DNA of 64,000 nt, from NCBI GenBank assembly GCA_022494885.1, contig JAGVSM010005005.1, positions 62,001 to 126,000 of the forward strand, in the 5' to 3' direction. Below the pieces are notes generated by a model. It was not told where the DNA came from and did no database searches. It saw nothing but the letters and a program-made list of their open reading frames with translations. Shown here piece by piece: positions 1-10,200 of the stretch (position 1 is its first letter; each line of letters begins with the position of its first letter). Position numbers and translations under genes: made by a program. Source of the stretch: Micrasema longulum (taxonomy: Eukaryota > Arthropoda > Insecta > Trichoptera > Brachycentridae).

Positions 1-175
1 TAAAATATGGTTTTTTATTCATTCCCTGTTTTTCCATCTTTTGAAAGGTTTGTCCGAGTCATTTGTTTAGTTTTGTCGGGCAGTTTATTGTATAAGTTCA
101 GTCCCTGGTTTATTAGTCTCGATTGTCCTTGTCTCGTCACAATTGTACTCTAGATAACGTCTATATTGTCTTTTA
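1..175 (-). mobile_element. Jockey-type LINE 3' end fragment
   Basis: Read on the minus strand this encodes the last residues typical of a Jockey-like reverse transcriptase (LINQGLNLYNKLPDKTK). The same ending is seen at 35.70-35.96 kb on the plus strand, so two copies of one LINE family are present. The fragment runs off the left edge. No intact ORF. Confidence 0.6.
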
Positions 176-184
176 CCGATACCA

Positions 185-387
185 TATTTAGTGGTCTGGA
201 GAAAAATAAACAATTTGATGTGATTTATACCGATTTTTACAAAGCTTACGGTCGATCACCAAATACCATTGACCAAACTGTCTTCGTTTGGTATTTGTAA
301 TCCAATTTCATCGTTCTTTAAGTCATATATCAGTGAAAGGAAACAGTTTGTAAGGGTAAATAATTCCATCTCAAACAGCATTAATAT
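185..387 (+). pseudogene. Jockey-type LINE reverse transcriptase, segment 1
   Basis: Plus-strand translation gives a degraded RT palm domain (FDVIYTDFYKAYGR, compared with the usual DVIYTDFSKAFD) and, after frameshifts, a remnant of the ISERKQFVRV block. The reading is cut at 387 by a foldback insertion and resumes at 1366. Together with the segments at 1366-1422, 2142-2361 and 3030-3700 it forms one LINE copy. Frameshifts and stops make it a pseudogene. Confidence 0.65.
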
Positions 388-482
388 TTAAGTTTGTAAG
401 TGAAAATTCATGATGGAAGTTCATTGTAATTTATTATATAAATAAAACACGAGTGATACTTTAATCCACAAATTTGGAATAT

Positions 483-525
483 CCAGTGACCGGTTTCATC
501 GCTTTCGCAACATCTTTGAGACTGG
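483..525 (-). ncRNA. Degenerate hammerhead-like motif, foldback left arm
   Basis: On the minus strand CCAGT and ACTGG form a 5-bp stem I around CTCAAAGA, a variable stem region and GAAACCGGTC. The order matches a hammerhead (stem I, box CUGANGA, stem II, GAAA, short self-complementary stem III ACCGGU, cleavage C). The first box deviates (CTCAAAGA), so activity is doubtful. Motif-level evidence only. Confidence 0.35.
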
Positions 526-1256
526 TATCTTTATTAAAGAGTTAAATGTATTTATACAAAACAGAGGTAAGGATAGTTAATTTAAAGCTATATGTAAGTA
601 TTTACTTAAATTTTTAATAAAGTTATTTTTATCTTAAGGATGATTACAAAAATTTTTTTTTGGGTTAACTAATGAGTTGATATAATGCTATTTTAATGAG
701 TTTAAGTATTTTATTTTATTTTTAGTGTCCCATCCTTCGTGAGTGTGGTTTTGTAAATAATGATTTCTGAAAAACAAAGGGTAAAAAGTCGTTAGTAAAA
801 TTATATTACAATGGAGAATGCACGTGTGTTATCTGTTCATTAAGTAATTCTACGTCATTAAGTATGTTCATTAAGTAAGTCTACATATATTAATTGATTA
901 AAAAATAAACCCGACGTAGAATTGCTTAATGAACAGATAACACAAGTGCCGTGCCGTGCATTCTCCATTACTTTACCCATTGTAATATAATTTTACTAAC
1001 GACTTTTTACCCTTTATTTTTCAGAAATCATTATTTACTAAACCACACTCACGAAGGATGGGACACTAAAAATAAAATAAAATACTTAAACTCATTAAAA
1101 TAGCATTATATCAACTCATTAGTTAACCCTAAGAAAATTTGTTGATAATGATCCTTAAGATAAAAATAACTTTATTATATTTACTTACATATAACTTTGA
1201 ATTATCTATCCTTACCTCTGTTTTGTATAAATACATTTAACTCTTTAATAAAGATA

Positions 1257-1299
1257 CCAGTCTCGAAGATGTCGTGAAAGCGATGAAACCGGTCACTGG
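1257..1299 (+). ncRNA. Degenerate hammerhead-like motif, foldback right arm
   Basis: Mirror copy of the left-arm motif: CCAGT, CTCGAAGA, a poorly paired stem II, GAAACCGGTC, ACTGG. Stem I is perfect; the CUGANGA box carries an extra C. Probably a decayed ribozyme or descendant of one. Confidence 0.35.
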
Positions 1300-1365
1300 A
1301 TATTCCAAATTTGTGGATTAAAGTATCACTCCTGTTTTATTTATTTAATAAAAAAGCATTAATAT

Positions 1366-1422
1366 ATCTTCAGGTGTACCACAGGGTGCTCACCTTGCTC
1401 CTTTGCTGTTTAATCTATTCAT
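1366..1422 (+). pseudogene. Jockey-type LINE reverse transcriptase, segment 2
   Basis: Encodes ISSGVPQGAHLAPLLFNLF, the conserved RT block before the catalytic YADD/FADD motif. It continues the reading of segment 1 and is broken at 1422 by a minus-strand LINE insertion. Confidence 0.7.
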
Positions 1423-2141
1423 TTATTTATTTTAAAGAAACAAACAGTTGACAATGATATTATATTTTTTCGTTTTCAAAATACAGTTTAAAGACAGACC
1501 AGCAAAGTTTCTAAATAAAAATCATATATATTATTAAATTGTGTTACAACAAAAGGATGTGTTTATGTGTATTTGTATGAGAGTAAGTGTAGATACGTGT
1601 TTATGTGTATTAGTGTGGGAGTAAGTGTTCAGGCGTGTGCATCATTAAATAGTAAGTGGGATCGTATCGCAGCCAGAAATAATAAGTCTTAATTTATTTT
1701 TAAATAAATTAAGGGGCATGTAAAATATATCAATAGATAAAAAAAAACATTATAGTTAGAGCAAGAACGATAGAGGAAAGAGTGTTGTGCATAGTTAGTG
1801 CTACAGACTGGCAGATGGAATAAATACTTATTTCTTGTCACGTGCATGGGGACATTAAGATTAATTTTGGAGAGTAGGTTAAAAGAGTCTACTTTATTAT
1901 TTAATCATTTGTGTAAAGAGTATAATTCAGATACAGTGCGTCTAGTTTCAAGGGTAAAAAATCCATTTTGTTTGGCAGATTGGCTGTAAGTACTAAGCGT
2001 TTTATTGTTTTTATAATGTAGGTATTTTAAAAATTTACGTTGAACATTTTCAATCCTTTCTATGTTTGTTATGTACAGCGGGCTCCACACGACAGATGCA
2101 AACTCACATTCATCAATGATCCAAAAAATGTTTTTCTTCAT
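1418..2141 (-). mobile_element. Minus-strand Jockey-type LINE fragment nested in LINE
   Basis: The minus strand at about 1905-2144 encodes ASVVWSPLYITNIERIENV followed by QRKFLKYL, the C-terminal part of a Jockey-like RT. A 5-base repeat TTCAT flanks the insert at 1418-1422 and 2137-2141. The part at 1430-1900 shows no recognisable coding and is probably 3' untranslated sequence. Confidence 0.55.
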
Positions 2142-2361
2142 CAATTTGGCTGATTGCTGACGATACTAAGATTCTCAAACAGACTGAGAGCCCTTCTGAT
2201 TGTTCACTATTACAATCTGAGTTACTGTCTTTTGGCGCCTGGTGCTCATCCAATAATCTACATCTCAACTTAAGTAAGTGCGAGGTTATGAGATTTTTTT
2301 CATCTGGAAAATCCAATCATTCACTACTCACTGAACGATGAAATATTATCATCTGTGTCTA
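2142..2361 (+). pseudogene. Jockey-type LINE reverse transcriptase, segment 3
   Basis: Encodes LIADDTKILKQTE (catalytic ADD motif kept) and LSFGAWCSSNNLHLNLSKCE, the next conserved RT block. It is cut at 2361 by an RTE-type insertion and resumes at 3030. Confidence 0.7.
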
Positions 2362-3029
2362 CTACTACTACCATCACGCCATTTCTCCGTAGGGGTAGGC
2401 AGAGAGAATGGACCGCCACACACGTCTATCCTGGCATACATTCCTAGCTTCTTCCACATTCATACATCTTGTCATACATGCCCTTCGGTTCTGTCTGCTT
2501 TTGACATGACCAGACTTAAGATTTTGGTTTATCTGATCATGCCACGTCTTCCTTGGTCGTCCTCGTCTAACGTTGCCGCTCATTTTCGCCATATATACTT
2601 GTTTTACCATTCTTTCGTCGTCCATTCGTTCTACGTGACCAAACCATCTCGGAGACCCTTTCTTAATCTTATCAGTTATAATTTACTCAGATTTACACTC
2701 TCGCCTGATTTCATCATTCGTAACCCTGTCATACATTGATTCCCACACATTCGTCTAAAAGATTGCATTTCAACCGCGTTCACTCGGCTTTCATCCTTCC
2801 TCTGCCAGTTCCATGTTTCACTTCCATACATAAGTGTTGGGACTAAAACTCCGTTGTGCACTGCCAGTTTAGTTTCGATTGACATATTTTTATTAGAAAT
2901 TACTGTGCTTAGTGCTCCGTTCATTTTGTTGCCCGCATTCACTCTTCTTTCAACATCTTTTTCTACTCTTCCATCTCTTGAAAACATGCTTCCCAGATAC
3001 GCAAATTCTTCTACTATCATCTGTGTCTA
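2347..3029 (-). mobile_element. RTE-type LINE 3' fragment with 15-bp target-site duplication
   Basis: The minus strand encodes two parts of an RTE-clade C-terminus: FAYLGSMFSRDGRVEKDVER ... VLVPTLMYGSETW (about 2676-3020), then RRGRPRKTWHDQI ... VWRSILSAYPYGEMA (2374-2600). The direct repeat TATCATCTGTGTCTA at 2347-2361 and 3015-3029 marks the insertion; it interrupts the plus-strand LINE. 5'-truncated, as usual for non-LTR elements. Confidence 0.8.
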
Positions 3030-3700
3030 GTATAGAGATTTAGGTATTATACTTGACACCTAACTTTCTTTTACAATTCATATCGAACATGTTTTCGATA
3101 ATTCCTCAAAACTCCTTGGATTTATTAACAGAGGAACAACTGACTTAAAAAATATCAATATTAATATGTTATTGAGAAATTTTGATAAAAAGTTTATATT
3201 AGTTCTTAAGATGTTATGAACTAACTTAATAAAGCATAAATAAATAAATACCCATAAAACTTTCTTCTATTCCCTAGTTCGCCCGCACCTAGAGTGTTCC
3301 TCTGTTATCTGGTCTCCATATTATGATGTTCACATCAAAAATATTAAATCAGTTCAACATCGATTTTTAAGAAAGATAGGCTGGAGGTTGGGCTTATCCA
3401 GAAACTAATGTAAGAATAATGAGTTAGAAACTAGCTTGAATATATCTTCTCTTCGAGACCGCTAAAATAAATCTGACCTTATAGTCCTATTTAAAATTCT
3501 CAACTCACTTTTCGATGCGCCTGAACTACTGAGCTCGATAAAACTAAATCGCTGAATCAAATTTAATTATAAACACCTCTCTCCCGCTTCCACTCCCACC
3601 GAGTCTACTATATACCATTGTGTCTTTCTACTTTCCTTTGTAATAATTTTCTATGTATAATTATGTCCTTAAAAATGCCCATCGGGCGTATTTATAAATA
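3030..3700 (+). pseudogene. Jockey-type LINE reverse transcriptase, segment 4 and 3' end
   Basis: Resumes with DLGIILDT, SSKLLGFINRGTTDLKNIN, then SLVRPHLECSSVIWSPYYDV and SVQHRFLRKIG, the typical C-terminal part of this LINE type. About 80 bases of AT-rich sequence near 3170-3260 interrupt it. Ends in an A-rich tail near 3690. Confidence 0.65.
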
Positions 3701-4009
3701 AATATATAAAAAAATGAATAACAAAAAACGTGAAAACATGAAGACATAGGGGAAAGCTGCCACTGAACTAAAATAACGTCTGTGATGCACAGAAACCATA
3801 TCAGTTCTAGCACTTGTTCAATTCAACTTTACTTTTTAATATGACGCCTTAGCACTTGCCAAATGAAATTTTCAGGATTACTTCTCCATAAAGTAGTTTT
3901 AAGACGATGATCTTTTATCGATTGAAACACGCAACCTAAGTTCCCATGTAACAACCATCTAAAACACACGGTAAATTGATAATTCAACTACTCCTCCTTC
4001 GGACATTTG
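3701..4009. other. No recognisable feature
   Basis: AT-rich sequence inside the UBE2J2 gene, downstream of coding exon 2. I see no gene, repeat family member or RNA here. Confidence 0.4.
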
Positions 4010-4086
4010 GTGAGAACTCACCCGTGCGAGAACTTACCCGTGCGAGAACTCACCCGTGCGAGAACTCACCCGGGCGAGAGCTCACC
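4010..4086 (-). repeat. 16-bp minisatellite made of 5' splice-site-like units
   Basis: About 4.5 copies of a 16-base unit. Read on the gene strand each unit contains CGGGTGAGTTCTCGCA (one copy has GTAAGT), i.e. an excellent 5' splice-site consensus repeated every 16 bases. The array begins about 10 bases after the real donor of UBE2J2 exon 2, which is the weaker GTCAGT. Using a downstream unit would add GQYAGELSPG and then a stop. Confidence 0.8.
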
Positions 4087-4097
4087 GGCATACTGAC

Positions 4098-4261
4098 CTG
4101 ACATACTGAGACACAGCCTCGTCTTGGTCTTGAAGCGGCCGTTGGGGGTGAGCATGTAGATGGAGGGCGGCCTGAAGGGGAAGTCCCGCGGGAACACGAG
4201 CTTGCCGTGGTAGAAGCCGCCCTCGTACGGACTGTGTTCCGGACCCTTCACCACAAAGTGC
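4098..4261 (-). CDS. UBE2J2: UBE2J2 coding exon 2
   Basis: Acceptor CAG just after 4261 (minus reading ...TTCATCAG then GCACTTTG) and donor GTCAGT at 4092-4097. Encodes 54 full codons from HFVVKGPE to RLCLSMS with the E2 fold core, including the catalytic Cys region. Phase 2 in, phase 1 out. Codons are GC-rich against the AT-rich flanks, as expected for a conserved exon. Confidence 0.93.
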
Positions 4262-7200
4262 CTGATGAACAACAGTCACTCCCGGATTAAACGAGGAATT
4301 AAATCAACAACAGATTATCAAATCACAATAGAGATGGAGAATATTTGGAAGTCCGGGTGTTTACAGGGCTCGAGATCCGTCATCGATCGTCATCCAGTTT
4401 AAGTGGCCGCTTCACCATTTTCCTTATGTTTAAACACATCGCATCTAATAACTTTCATATCTCTGTAAATATAATATTCGAGGGTATTGGAAGCAAACTT
4501 AGTAATTTCCATTGAAGGAGTTACTGAAACATTTGCCGAAAACTTTGAAAAAATAATTTTGAGGTTTCTGATTATGCTTCACTAACTCTATGGAGAATGC
4601 TTGCGGTGTCAAGTATAATTGAAATCAGTTTTTGCAGGATTTAGAGACGATTTTGAATTACACAATTGTTTGAATAGGTATGTTAAGTTTATTTTGGCGT
4701 CAATAATTAATTTTCCGTTTTCAGTGGAGATTTCTAAGTTTGCTTCTGATACCCTCATATTCTGGGTCAAGATTTTTGATATTCCATCGTTACGTATCGA
4801 TTTACTATTAAACAATATATACTTATTAGGTACAGAAAAAGTATTTTATCCGAAATTGGAGATAAATCACCTATCAGTACTATACAGTCAAAAGCTTACC
4901 AAATATACAATTGTCTCAAACACTATTTACGTCTCACTCTCGATACGATAGACGCAGGCAAGCCTGTGGCACTGCCACAAAGCCCACAAAAGACTAGTCA
5001 CTCTCGGAGCTCCGCTGAGGGCAGTCCATTCGCTTGTACTGTGGGCGTTAGCAAATGGTTTTTTCATATTTTTAGTGAATATGTTTTAAATATTATAAAT
5101 TTTGACTTCAAATACAGTCGATTGTTTTATTTTCTAGATCTTAAATCCCTTAATTTTGCACATTAAGGGAAAAGTTAACGTAAGTTGTGTACATTTTTTA
5201 TGAAAGTAAAGCAAAATGATAAAGGTTTATATGTCATTTGAAAGAAAATTTTCTGGTCTACAAGATATTGTGTTTGCTTTTAAGTTACATATATTATTTT
5301 ATTTGATTACAAGCCTTCAATTGGGGAATAAAGCTGCCAAAGCTACTCGCAATATTTACACAGTGCTATGTGAGTAACATTGAGTAACTTGGTGTAAAAT
5401 AATTAAGGAGAATACATTATTGACTCATGTTCTCCGAGATTAGAACGACACTCTACCGCAACTGGATTCCCATTTTATCGTGGTGAGTTATTTTACGACT
5501 CATTGAAAATGGCCCTAAAATTAGGAATATGTGGGTTAATCATAAAAACTAAAATATTTATTAATATTTTTAGAAAATTTATTGTAAGCAGGAATAAAAT
5601 AAAAATACAACAAACACAAACAAACAAACCACCACGTCGTTTCCCCGTAAAGGTAGGCAGAGAGGATAAAATGCTAGATCACTAGATCTTTGCATACAGT
5701 TCTCGCTTCCTCTACATCAATACATCTTCTCATGCATGTGCGCAGATTATTCCGACTTTTGGACATGTCCATCTTCAAGTATTTGTTGGATTTGGTCATG
5801 CCATGTCTTTCTCGGTCTTCCTCTATTTCTGCATCCGTCAACATGGTAAATATTTTTAGCCGTTCTTTTGCTCTACATGTCCAAACCAACGCAGAGCATA
5901 ATGCAGAAAATAAAAATACACTTTTTAAAATAATGTATATTTAATATAAGATATCCTCGCTCTCTCTTTCACATTATGTACGCTGTCTCGCACCGTGCCC
6001 GACCGCGACACGGTACAAATCGTTTGATAAAACATGCGTGTTTTTTGTGAATAAAGCTGCGTTTAAATCAAGACTACACTTATACAGATCTTGGGATACT
6101 TTTTGACAACAAACTTAAATTCAACCATCACATGACCACATTTCAAAGAAAGTGTCCAAAATCTGTGGATTTATTTTGCAAATATCTAATACTCGTATGC
6201 AGAGACAAAACTTAAGGCGAGGAAAGTACATTCTAATCTCAAATGCGGAGAATAACCCGAAGGTGAAGACAATAGAATGTACTTTCCTCACCTTAAGTTT
6301 TGTCTCTGCATACGGGTATAAGCAATTCGAAAGCTCAAAAATTGCAATTACATTGTATAAATCATTTGTTCGTAGTTTGCTCGAATTTAATTCTATAATT
6401 ATGGTCTCCTAATAAATAATATTCATATAACGCGGATTGAATCGGTCCAACGTAAATTTATAAAATCGTGAATATTTAGAATCGGATCAAATACTTTCGT
6501 AATCAACTATTACGATTGTCTAGAGTACTTTCATATCTTTAGTTTAGAATTCAGAAGGATTTTAGCTGGTTCGATATTCTTGCACAAATTCGTATCTAAC
6601 TGTATAGATGCCCACGGTGTCCTCGCTCAGATAAACCTTGATGTACCTCGCCTTAACTTGCGCACCAATCCTGTCTTTGCTGTGGGAAATTATCAAACTA
6701 ACATCGGATTCTTTTCCCCTCCGCCGAGGATCCTCGGAACAGTGAACAATCTCTCACTAAACGGTACCGTCGATGTGTTCCTACAGCGAGGGCAGGTATT
6801 CAAGAAGCAAGCGGTTTTGTTGCGTCACACTTGCCATTTCCGCCTAGATTATGCCATATTTATACCTTTTGTTAATTATACATTTTGTAAATTTATGCAC
6901 GTGAGCGGGCGATAAATCCTCGTCATATTCTGCATCCGCATACTTCGGACTGAGTTACTGCTATCATCATCTACTCGATACCAGAAACAATCGGAAGAGC
7001 TTTAAAGTGAGTAAAGATTTCTATACAGTCCACTAATTCCCGCTGTTATCGATCTGTTAACAATGCCTAAAAGGACATGAATAAAATCAAAGATTGTTTA
7101 AATCTTTCCTAATAAATGAATAATAACCGTAATTTGTGGTAATTTCAGCCCTTTCATGTCGCTATAATCCGGTCTTGACTTATAGCTCTATTGTAGGAGT

Positions 7201-10200
7201 GATTTTTATAAAAGCTGTAATTTATCACAGATTTCCAGAATACCACTCTGGACGAGCGCTTTAGTCTCGATGGCTAGTCCGGATTAAAATCCCGTACAGC
7301 GATCGACGCATTAGTCTACCACGCTCGAGGTCGCGGGTTCGATTCCCGGGATGCTCGACGTAAAATATTGTTCACGTTCCTGGACTGGCACCCGAAGCGC
7401 GAGGCTCAGCGCCTCAGGAGGGTCAGTCGGTGAGGGTCCCGAGGAAGAGACGGGAACGTCTCGAAACCGGTAGACATAAAGAGTCGGTGAGCGGTTACAA
7501 GCTAATATTTACTGACATTAGTTAATATTTAATCAATAAAACAACTTCATCATCACTTAAATCAACATTAAAGTCTTTGTAACTGAGTTCACTGTCACAC
7601 TGTCGGGGGATTTGAGAAATCACTCTCTCCGGGTTAAACGGACTGACTCCGCAGCTTTCGAAGCCGCCCAGAAGCTTCCGTACGGCGTTCTCCGAGAGGA
7701 GGCAACTCCGGAACAGGCTCTCGATCAAACTCGGAAAGTCTTCTAGGCTCAGGAAATCTCGGTCAGAAGTGTTCCCGTCGAACAGACGTACCAGCGATGC
7801 GCGCCAAGCGCACGTCAAGGTTTTTTCAAAATCGTAAGCCAAAGGTTGGCAAAACTGGCGCAGATTGTGAGAAATGCTCAGAAAACAAACGTCGTTTTCA
7901 ACGGCCGTTGAAACTGTGAGGCGGTTCATATGTCTCGAGATGTTGTCGCTCAAAAGAACCACTTTTCCGCTCGCGTCGGCGGCGTTCGCGACGAAAATAT
8001 TCTTGAACCACTCAGCGAAAACTACGTTGTCCACCCATCCGGTTTTATTAACACTGTAAGAGACGTTTTGCCGATCTTCGACGGATATATAATCCGCGTC
8101 TTCCGATTTGAACACCGCGTGGATGGGGAGCCAGGAGCCGGAGGCGGACCCGCAGACGATAATGGAAACACTCTCGACGCTAGATTCCGGTATTCGACTC
8201 AAATATCTCAGGTTTCTTCTCGTAACAACTTTTTCGCAGTCCAAACTGCCGCTGAGATGGAACTCTTCGAAACTGAATATCCGGTCGTCGGGTACCCTCG
8301 AACCTTCGCCGTCTCGTAAGGAAGACTCGAGAAATTTTAAATAAGATATCGCATCGTCTTTGAGCGCAAAGCTTTTGGATATATTCGTGCTTCGCCGCTT
8401 GCGAAGGGTCAGGTTGTTCCGAGATAGGAACGATCGCGCCCACTCTGATCCCAGTGCGTTTTTTCGCCGCGTCGATATCGGCGTATTGATAGATGTTTGC
8501 ATGTAATCGCGCGCCATCGTCCGGACATCGTTAAGCGTGCACGTAAAACCCCAGCTATTGATCTTGCTAAAATAATCCACTAAATTGTCCTCTTCCGTTT
8601 TGCTCAGGGTGTGCGGTCGGCCGATTTTATTTTCGTGCCTTTTGTGGATCCGATTTAAGAGCGTTCCTTTTGAGATATCGAAGAGTTCGGACGCTCGTGA
8701 CAAGCTCGACTGTCCCGTTTCTATGGACTTCATAGCCCGGTCTAGTTTTTCTCTAGTTGTGCTGTTATAGCGACGTATTTTGGGTGGCACGTTTTTCTCG
8801 GTCGGCGCATTTTCAGAACTGAAATATAAACAACACTCACTTTAGTTTGTTCGCTAATTTCCCGGCACTTTTCGAGCAAGTCACTCGGTTCGATAGGCCT
8901 TCATCACTCGTCACACAGGGGCAATATTTTCGTCACTTAAACACAAAATCACCGCTGACTGAATGCGTTAATTTGCTATTGGAATCCATCTTTTTAAACG
9001 AAAGAGACGTCAGAATTCCCAACATCGGAACTAACGAGGGTAGGTTGGAAGATTCCCCAGAGGGAGTGAGGTCACTAGCACTATAATGAAAGCATCCACC
9101 CCTTTCCTGAAACTGTTCATAAAGACATATGTCTTTCTTCAGTTTCGCATATCACTATCAATTTTTTCAAAACTAATTAAGTGAAAATATAATATATCTT
9201 TACAGTCAAACCGCGAAAATAACAAAATAAAGAAACTTTAAAATCTTTCATTGTACCCCTCACCGCAGTATTGTCAATTTGTGATCAATCAAATACACAT
9301 GGTCAGAACTATCAGCTTTTTATAATTTCTCAGTATGACAGTGAAGGAATACAGTGTTAGTTTCAAATTGAGACCGCGGCCGCACGCTCCAGATCCCGCC
9401 TTCGAAAGGAAGATAAATGTAGTAATACAAACAAATCAAACAACGACACAAAACCCAAATACATATAGGAAACATTAGAATAATTGGCCCTATACAACAT
9501 GCGCTCGAGCAACAGAAGAAAAACAATACGTATCTATACCAAATCACAGAGGAATATCAAATTATCAAGACACTACCGGCAAAATCCTAACACAGATCCT
9601 AACATGATCCCTATCGAACTCAGGCGAAATTACTTCTCGTCATAACACTGAATCCCTCGCAAAAACCATTATCCTAATATTAACAGTAGAAACAATCCTA
9701 GGCAAAGACCCTAACCGTTCTAACAATCTCTCAGACCTTAGAGCAGACGAAACGGGTCTTAGAGCGTGGTCGGCGCGTGGTTCTCTCGAGTTAGTCTACT
9801 ATTTAGATTTGTAATTTACCACTTCCCTTCTATGGGACAAGAACAACACAGACGGACGAGAGTTCAGTTCAGACAACTGATGCTAGTACCCAAGTATGTA
9901 TCCTTTAATCTTAAACTGATTTAGTACTCATGGTAGGCCTTTACCCAGTTCATCCCATTTTTCCACCCATTCGCTCACAAAATGAAAAAATGCTTCAACG
10001 TTAGTTGGATTAGCCAATAAGCACTAGCACTAGTGTGTACACCGAGTATCGGCATAAACGAGTAAAAAAACTTCCAAGTAAGACCTGAATAGGTGAGGCG
10101 ATCTGTAAGAAATATCGAGCACGAATAAAATTGAGATTAGAGCTGTCATAAAATTTCTCACTAAACCGAATATATCACAGCACATTATTTGGAAAGATAT

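Larger units (their letters stand above)
378..1365. mobile_element. 0.97-kb foldback insertion with 10-bp target-site duplication
   Basis: Two long inverted arms (about 439-857 and 913-1347) are separated by about 55 bases. The flanks carry a direct repeat GCATTAATAT at 378-387 and 1356-1365, and removing one copy plus the insert rejoins the LINE reading before the GVPQGAHLAPLLF motif. Each arm contains a hammerhead-like motif (483-525 and 1257-1299). The right arm has a small insertion relative to the left, so the arms are no longer identical. No coding capacity. The inverted arrangement and variable-length duplication resemble Penelope-like insertions, but no Penelope coding sequence is present, so the class is inferred. 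Confidence 0.75.

Noticed and set aside
2338..2739. 133-codon plus-strand open frame
   Set aside because: It is the antisense shadow of the RTE C-terminal coding on the minus strand.
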